DNA from: Enterococcus pallens ATCC BAA-351
GTDB taxonomy: Bacteria > Bacillota > Bacilli > Lactobacillales > Enterococcaceae
Length of the DNA stretch: 64,000 bases
NCBI RefSeq assembly: GCF_000407485.1
Contig: NZ_ASWD01000001.1
Coordinates: forward strand, 806,001 to 870,000
Direction of reading: 5' to 3'
Shown here: piece by piece, positions 59,751 to 64,000 of the stretch
Layout: the number at the start of each line of letters is the position of its first letter
How positions within the stretch are numbered: the stretch's first letter is position 1
Program-made: the position numbers and the translations under genes
Notes under the pieces: model-generated
Told to the model about the DNA's origin: nothing
The model's database searches: none
The model's input: only the letters and a program-made list of their open reading frames with translations

Positions 59751-60542
59751 ATGAAGAATGCGTTGATTTTATTTTTTCTGCTGGTGATTGCTTTTTTTGG
59801 TCTGGATTATGAGTTTGGCAATATGGCAGATTTGGGTTTGACCACTCAAGGCTACCAGCAAGTATTTTTGGCTATATTTTTGTTGCTGCTTTATGTGGTC
59901 CCGCTATTGTATTTTTTTCATAGGATCGCCAAGCGCTGGAAAGTATCGATGGGACTGTTTCCTTTCATTGTTTTCTTGGGCGGGTTTGCCAGCGGCTGGA
60001 TTGCTTCCTTTGGCAATGAGGGAGTTAGTTCAGGATTGACGGCATTATTTGGTCATTCGGCATTGTTAAAACAGTGGTCTGATGCCCTATCAGCGCCTTT
60101 AGTCGAAGAATTTTCTAAAGGACTCTTTGCCTTGTGCTTCATTTATTTGCTAAAAATCCAAAAGCCGCAAGCTGCTTTGCTCACCGGAATGGAGGTAGGT
60201 TTGGGCTTCCAAGTGATTGAAGATATTGCCTATATTGCTGAGGCTGCTGATAAATCGTTGCGAGGAGTGATTCCTGAAGTCTTAAATCGTATTTCCGGAT
60301 CGGTGAGTTCTCATTGGGTGTATACGGGTATTTTTACTTTAGGTCTATTCTATTTGCTCCGGCACATCAAGGGACAAAAGGCCTTTCTTTGGATCTTGAC
60401 CCCGGTTCTCTTGCATTTTCTTTGGAATTCGCCTTGGAATGATAGTTTTTGGTTGGGGCCTGTATTGAATGCTTTGACGATTTTATTGTTGATTTATCTG
60501 CTTTTAAGACTGGATAAACAGTTAGATGTGAACAAGCTTTAA
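59751..60542 (+). CDS. PrsW-family glutamic intramembrane protease
   Basis: The 263-residue protein has about eight membrane helices and the PrsW motif APLVEEFSKG near residue 115 with the two catalytic Glu; further conserved segments are GFQVIEDIAY and LHFLWNSP. PrsW proteases cut anti-sigma factors in envelope stress. No sigma/anti-sigma pair lies nearby. ATG 59751 has AAGGTG 8 bases upstream; an earlier frame start at 59679 has none. Confidence 0.8.
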   Translation: MKNALILFFLLVIAFFGLDYEFGNMADLGLTTQGYQQVFLAIFLLLLYVVPLLYFFHRIAKRWKVSMGLFPFIVFLGGFASGWIASFGNEGVSSGLTALFGHSALLKQWSDALSAPLVEEFSKGLFALCFIYLLKIQKPQAALLTGMEVGLGFQVIEDIAYIAEAADKSLRGVIPEVLNRISGSVSSHWVYTGIFTLGLFYLLRHIKGQKAFLWILTPVLLHFLWNSPWNDSFWLGPVLNALTILLLIYLLLRLDKQLDVNKL

Positions 60543-60595
60543 AAAAGACGACTCTTCTGAGGCTTTATAGTGATCAGAAGAGTTATCTTTTTTTT
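60541..60595 (+). terminator. Terminator after the PrsW gene
   Basis: ACTCTTCTG (60551-60559) pairs with CAGAAGAGT (60575-60583), followed by TATCTTTTTTTTGC. Confidence 0.85.
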
Positions 60596-60674
60596 GCAAT
60601 AATTGATAACAGGAAAAGTCGTCCTGTCTATTATGCTATAGTTAGAGGAAGACTAGTTTATTGGAGGGGGAGGA

Positions 60675-61478
60675 ATGTCGTTGAAAACCATCATTGATGA
60701 AATTACTGCCTATATTCGTGAAAACCTCCATTCAATTCAAAGTGTCCAGGAACTCGCAGCTTATTGGGGTTACAGCCCTTATCACTTTAGCCGAGAATTC
60801 AAACGACTAACCGGATTTACAATTGCACAATTCATGGCTTCTTTGAAAATGGAAATAAGCATTGAGCAACTGGTGAAAGAAAATCGTTCGGTATTGGGCT
60901 CCCAGCTTCACGCGGGCTTTTTAAGCTCAGGAACATTTTCTGCCAGCTTCGAAAAACAGACGGGAATAACACCCAAGCAGTATCAAAAAAAGCTTCACTC
61001 ACTGCATAAAGTCCTACTAGATTATGAAAACTGTCTAGAAAGCCGAGTAACCAGTCATTATGAACCTACAGGAAACGAGGAACAATTTTACAGCTGCTGT
61101 GTCAATTTAGAGTATCCTCCCCATGGGAAACCAGGGATTACTTTTGTAGGTTTGTTTCGTTCTCCGATTCCTAATCATAAACCAATTGTTGGAAAAGCGA
61201 TGGTCGGTGACTCTGTTTGTATTTTAGATAAGATACCACCTGGAGAGTACTATCTACTTGCTTGTTCCGTTGAAAAAAACAGTGCCCTTAAAGAATATTT
61301 TGTTTTAAAAAATTGTTTGCGCGGTCGAATACAAGAAGGTGTCCGTTTCCCCACTCATCACCGGAAGATTTTCTCTCTTTCCTTGCGACCGCCTATTGAT
61401 CAAGATCCGCCTATCCTAGTTAATCTACCGCAGCTATTGGCTGATTCTATCAAAAACCGCAATTTACAAGAAAAATAG
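60675..61478 (+). CDS. AraC family regulator with effector domain
   Basis: The 267-residue protein has an AraC double-HTH at the N-terminus (AAYWGYSPYHFSREFKRLTG, FLSSGTFSASFEKQTGI) and a C-terminal domain of about 150 residues, possibly a GyrI/bacterial effector-binding-like fold. The HTH-first order is that of Rob/SoxS-like regulators with ligand domains. GGAGGGGGAGG precedes the ATG. A VOC gene follows after about 50 bp and may be its target. Confidence 0.8.
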   Translation: MSLKTIIDEITAYIRENLHSIQSVQELAAYWGYSPYHFSREFKRLTGFTIAQFMASLKMEISIEQLVKENRSVLGSQLHAGFLSSGTFSASFEKQTGITPKQYQKKLHSLHKVLLDYENCLESRVTSHYEPTGNEEQFYSCCVNLEYPPHGKPGITFVGLFRSPIPNHKPIVGKAMVGDSVCILDKIPPGEYYLLACSVEKNSALKEYFVLKNCLRGRIQEGVRFPTHHRKIFSLSLRPPIDQDPPILVNLPQLLADSIKNRNLQEK

Positions 61479-61527
61479 AACGGCTGCTGATGATAGACTG
61501 AGGTTGAAAAGAAAGGATGCGAAAACG

Positions 61528-61941
61528 ATGATTAAAGAAGGGATGCTTTTTCTGTATTTTAGTGGACAATGTGATCAGGCGTTGGCCTTTTACAGTGAGG
61601 TACTTCAGGCTCAAGTATTGGAGAAAACAACGTATCTTGAAGCTGAGATGAGTGGAGGTACCGACTCCGATCACTTGATCATGAATGCAACCATGCAGCT
61701 TGGAAACCTAAAAGTTTGTGCCAGTGATTTGTTAGAATCAAAACCTGTTATTGGTAACCACACATCCATTTGGTTGGAAATCGATACCGAAGAAAATCTG
61801 CGTCAAGCTTTCAATCGCTTTGAAAAAGCCGATAGTCAACTCATCACAAAGCCTGAGCTGACTTTTTGGAACTCTGTTTACTGTAAAGTTCAGGATCCTT
61901 TTGGTGTTTTTTGGGAGTTTAACAGTCAATTATCACAATAG
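61528..61941 (+). CDS. VOC/PhnB-like glyoxalase fold protein
   Basis: The 137-residue protein has the VOC/PhnB pattern: LYFSGQCDQALAFYSEVLQA, HLIMNATMQLGN, and CKVQDPFGVFWEFNSQ. The PhnB subgroup has no clear enzymatic role; some members give antibiotic resistance by sequestration. ATG 61528 has AAAGGA upstream; an earlier in-frame ATG at 61504 is not supported. It follows the AraC gene. Confidence 0.8.
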   Translation: MIKEGMLFLYFSGQCDQALAFYSEVLQAQVLEKTTYLEAEMSGGTDSDHLIMNATMQLGNLKVCASDLLESKPVIGNHTSIWLEIDTEENLRQAFNRFEKADSQLITKPELTFWNSVYCKVQDPFGVFWEFNSQLSQ

Positions 61942-61955
61942 TAGAAGTGAACAAA

Positions 61956-61997
61956 AGCCTGCTTGGTGAACATGACCAGCAGGCTGAAAGCTTTTTC
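61956..61997 (+). terminator. Terminator after the VOC gene
   Basis: AGCCTGCT (61956-61963) pairs with AGCAGGCT (61978-61985), followed by GAAAGCTTTTTC. Confidence 0.65.
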
Positions 61998-62052
61998 TTC
62001 TGACATTCAATGGATGGATGGAAAATAGGCTCAAACCCTTATTTGTCCACCC

Positions 62053-62631
62053 TCATTCTTGCTTAAATCCTGCAACCATACGAGCAATTGTGTCGTAAAT
62101 AATGAGTTCTGCATCAGCGGTTGCTGAATAATTTAACGCTAGTTCATTCAACGCTCCTGATAACGCAAAGGTCATCCATGTTGGATTGACCTCCTCCGCT
62201 AAATAGTTCTGTTCTTTTAGTTCAAGCAAATGCCTTTGCAAAGCATCCATCGAGTTTTCCTGATCAGCTTTACGCCAGGCCTCCCAGCCCACTACAGCTG
62301 GAGCATCCACCAATAAGATCCGCCGACATTCGGGGGAATTGGCTCCTTTAATGAACCCAACGCAGCCTAAAATCAGCTGCTGCCAAGGATCCTCACTAGT
62401 CAGCGCTTCCTGTTCGATCTGTACCGCAACATCCTGCTGCACCTGATTCAGCACGGCTAAAAAAAGGCCCTGTTTATTTTTAAAATGGTGATAGACCGCT
62501 CCACGGGTTACCTGTCCCTCCTCAGCAATTTTCTCCAGCGATACCTGATGATAGCCGTATTGAGTAAAATGCTTGCGGGCGATTTGGATCAGTGAGGCGA
62601 TTGTTTTACGAGCCGCTTCTTCTTTTTTCAT
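62053..62631 (-). CDS. TetR family regulator, second gene of a repair operon
   Basis: The 192-residue protein has a TetR HTH (FTQYGYHQVSLEKIAEEGQVTRGAVYHHF) and a tetracyclin-repressor-like C-terminal domain (GCVGFIKGANSPECRRILLVDAPAV). It starts 9 bp after the AlkD-like gene with AGGAGG upstream and is cotranscribed. A CATACA-type dyad overlapping the operon promoter (63404-63420) is a probable autoregulatory site. Confidence 0.85.
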   Translation of the reverse strand: MKKEEAARKTIASLIQIARKHFTQYGYHQVSLEKIAEEGQVTRGAVYHHFKNKQGLFLAVLNQVQQDVAVQIEQEALTSEDPWQQLILGCVGFIKGANSPECRRILLVDAPAVVGWEAWRKADQENSMDALQRHLLELKEQNYLAEEVNPTWMTFALSGALNELALNYSATADAELIIYDTIARMVAGFKQE

Positions 62632-62640
62632 AGTTTCCTC

Positions 62641-63369
62641 CTATTTTTGGTTCCTAGTCCCGTGCTTAATGATCCATTCCTGAGCTTTGGTACTGGGTGT
62701 TTGGCGCCATTGAGCAATTAGGGCTTCAGCCTTGTCAGGCGCATCCTTATAAAGGTCGTTGAGATTGTTGCCGACACTTTTTTGTACAAATTTTGCTGGG
62801 TCATCCTTTAGGTTGGTCAAAATTTCACAATAACGCTCGGGTTCATCCAATGCTACGAATAATTTTTCTGACCAAGGCAGGCGGAGACGAACCCCTTCAC
62901 AGGCCAAGCGTCGAACATGTACGTTCTCATCTAAAGTCCACTGAATCAACTCGTCCATTACTTCTTGCGGATGTTCCTTTAGCAACGGCCGAATCGCATA
63001 TTCTCCAGTAAAGCGTTTGGTTAATTCTTTTAGAAAAGCCAACGAAACCTGCCAGTCTTCATTCCCGTGACGTTCCACATAGCGACCAATCGGCCACAGC
63101 CACCAGCCAAAGCTGAACATGCCCTCTGCTTTCTCCAGTTCTGGTCCCAATAGCTGATAAAACACTTGGATATTTTCGGCATAGTCTGGACTCATGTATT
63201 TTTCCATCGCATCTACAATAAAATCAAAACGAGCAAAAAGTTCCTTGTCCTCCAGCTGTCCTTGCACAGACTCAGTAAGACCCAAGGCATCAAAATTCGA
63301 AGAAACCGCTGCGATTTTCTCTGCCAATTCACCAATGTAGGCATCATTATAGTGATCCTTATGCTTCAT
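62641..63369 (-). CDS. DNA alkylation repair protein, AlkD-like HEAT repeat
   Basis: The 242-residue protein is built of HEAT-like helical repeats, including the segment GWWLWPIGRYVERHG near residue 90 and VHVRRLACEGVRLRLPW near residue 155, characteristic of AlkC/AlkD-type DNA glycosylases that remove alkylated bases. ATG 63369 has GGAG 8 bases upstream; a GTG at 63378 is possible. A TetR gene follows, so the pair may respond to an alkylating signal or another inducer. Confidence 0.75.
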   Translation of the reverse strand: MKHKDHYNDAYIGELAEKIAAVSSNFDALGLTESVQGQLEDKELFARFDFIVDAMEKYMSPDYAENIQVFYQLLGPELEKAEGMFSFGWWLWPIGRYVERHGNEDWQVSLAFLKELTKRFTGEYAIRPLLKEHPQEVMDELIQWTLDENVHVRRLACEGVRLRLPWSEKLFVALDEPERYCEILTNLKDDPAKFVQKSVGNNLNDLYKDAPDKAEALIAQWRQTPSTKAQEWIIKHGTRNQK

Positions 63370-63403
63370 ACTGCTCACTCCATTTTTTCTTTAAAATTAG
63401 CAT

Positions 63404-63423
63404 ACATACAGTTTGTATGTCAA
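63404..63423 (-). promoter_or_regulatory. Promoter and TetR operator of the AlkD-like operon
   Basis: On the minus strand TTGACA (complement of 63418-63423) is followed 18 bp later by TAATTT, preceded by TGC. ACATAC and GTATGT (63404-63420) form a dyad around AGTTT between the two elements. The position is ideal for repression by the TetR protein of the same operon. Confidence 0.65.
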
Positions 63424-63636
63424 ATTGAATCCAAAAGCTATCCTTACGTAGCAGGAGCATTCGTTTTTGAAAAGCGTCAATAAAAAATACAATGGATCTC
63501 CTATTGATGAGCCTTAGTACTCAGTCAAAGGATTTCCACGGCTCGCATTTACGTTTGATTGCTGAAAACTTAAGTGCCACCTGTTATCGCAAGCAGCATT
63601 CTAGTCACTGCAGCTAAACTGACTCTCCATTACATG

Positions 63637-63660
63637 CAAAAAACTCTGCACGTGGCAGAG
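63637..63660 (-). terminator. Terminator of the partial gene at the right edge
   Basis: CTCTGC and GCAGAG pair around ACGTG, and the minus strand continues as TTTTTTGC. It directly follows the stop codon at 63661. Confidence 0.8.
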
Positions 63661-64000
63661 CTAACTTAGCAATGTTTTTATATCCGCCACCAGCACCCGA
63701 TCAACGCGAGGCGCTGAGGTGTAATCATAATAGCTTGAGGCCGATTCAAAAAGAATGTACAGCTGACCATCGTTTGCAGTAATTTGCTCTAGGTACGGCG
63801 GCATTTTAATTTTTCCTTTGTACTCATCATTGTCCAAATCCTGAGTCAGGTGCTTTGAATTGCGATACAATAAAATCGCCGAATCACTGGAGCCAAAAGA
63901 AGTCGAAATCAGGAAATTATTCTGGTAAAAAGTAATACCTTGAGTTTCACTAGGCATTGTGTAATAATCCCGGTTATCGTCCATCACTGTACGATGCTTC
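63661..64000 (-). CDS. C-terminal part of a hypothetical protein, truncated by window edge
   Basis: The frame is open through the right edge (KHRTV before MDDNRDYY), so 63987 is not necessarily the start. The visible 113 residues are beta-rich (GITFYQNNFLISTSFGSSD, LEQITANDGQLYILFES, VLVADIKTLL), with a repeating propeller-like look. No membrane helix is present in the visible part. I do not recognise the family. Confidence 0.55.
   Translation of the reverse strand, partial: KHRTVMDDNRDYYTMPSETQGITFYQNNFLISTSFGSSDSAILLYRNSKHLTQDLDNDEYKGKIKMPPYLEQITANDGQLYILFESASSYYDYTSAPRVDRVLVADIKTLLS

Noticed and set aside
1-64000. CRISPR array, tRNA or rRNA genes
   Set aside because: I saw no regular repeat-spacer array, no cloverleaf with CCA context, and no rRNA signature.

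Overview
The window looks like a chromosomal stretch of an Enterococcus. The support is WxL and LPxTG surface proteins, a class C sortase pilus operon, mannose-family PTS under a LevR-type activator with a sigma-54 promoter, a LytTR two-component system, Hol_Tox small toxins, and low-GC Firmicute codon use with AGGAGG ribosome sites. The E. avium/E. raffinosus group is my guess from the tandem ComK-like genes and the catabolic content; it is inference only. No rRNA, tRNA, CRISPR array or intact insertion sequence was recognised.

Layout. 0-5.7 kb: the 5' part of a WxL-interacting protein gene and a WxL protein gene (minus), a tyrosine recombinase gene sitting between perfect 21-bp inverted repeats, then two tandem comK-like genes (plus), the first broken by one TAG. 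5.8-7.9 kb and 41.3-43.1 kb: two diverged copies of one module (DUF1659, DUF2922, a 127-residue unknown, a DUF2922 protein with a polylysine tail, and a 26-residue Hol_Tox toxin with a probable antisense RNA), each preceded by the same three-part repeat leader. 8.2-15.2 kb: an alpha/beta hydrolase, then a serine hydrolase, DUF4097 protein and ABC exporter beside a LytTR/GHKL two-component system. 15.2-21.4 kb: a proline-racemase-family catabolic operon with BCCT and MFS transporters under a divergent LysR gene. 21.6-29.6 kb: a CPBP-like protein, a LysR regulator, two sugar O-acetyltransferases around a ROK-type regulator, an MFS gene and small genes, with two decayed Hol_Tox copies. 29.9-40.5 kb: a lipoprotein, a pilus operon (tip, backbone, sortase), its probable winged-helix regulator, and a second related recombinase gene, also between inverted repeats. 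43.4-45.2 kb: MazEF-like and PIN/AbrB toxin-antitoxin pairs. 45.6-50 kb: an Spx/ArsC-like protein, an ABC-2 exporter with TetR, and an AAA ATPase gene broken by one TAA. 50.1-58.4 kb: GH127 glycosidase, LevR-type activator and PTS IIB/IID/IIC/IIA behind a textbook -24/-12 promoter, with a divergent RpiR gene. 58.4-64 kb: an SDR, a PrsW-type protease, AraC, VOC, TetR plus AlkD-like repair protein, and a partial gene.

Main result. Both recombinase genes share one layout: surface-structure gene or its regulator (minus), left inverted repeat about 270-330 bp upstream of it, recombinase (minus), right inverted repeat, then a hairpin terminator facing outward. This fits two self-encoded DNA-inversion switches, one upstream of the WxL genes (with comK on the other side) and one upstream of the pilus regulator. 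At locus 1 the repeat is exact and convincing; at locus 2 it is A/T-rich and needs testing. Inversion itself has not been shown.
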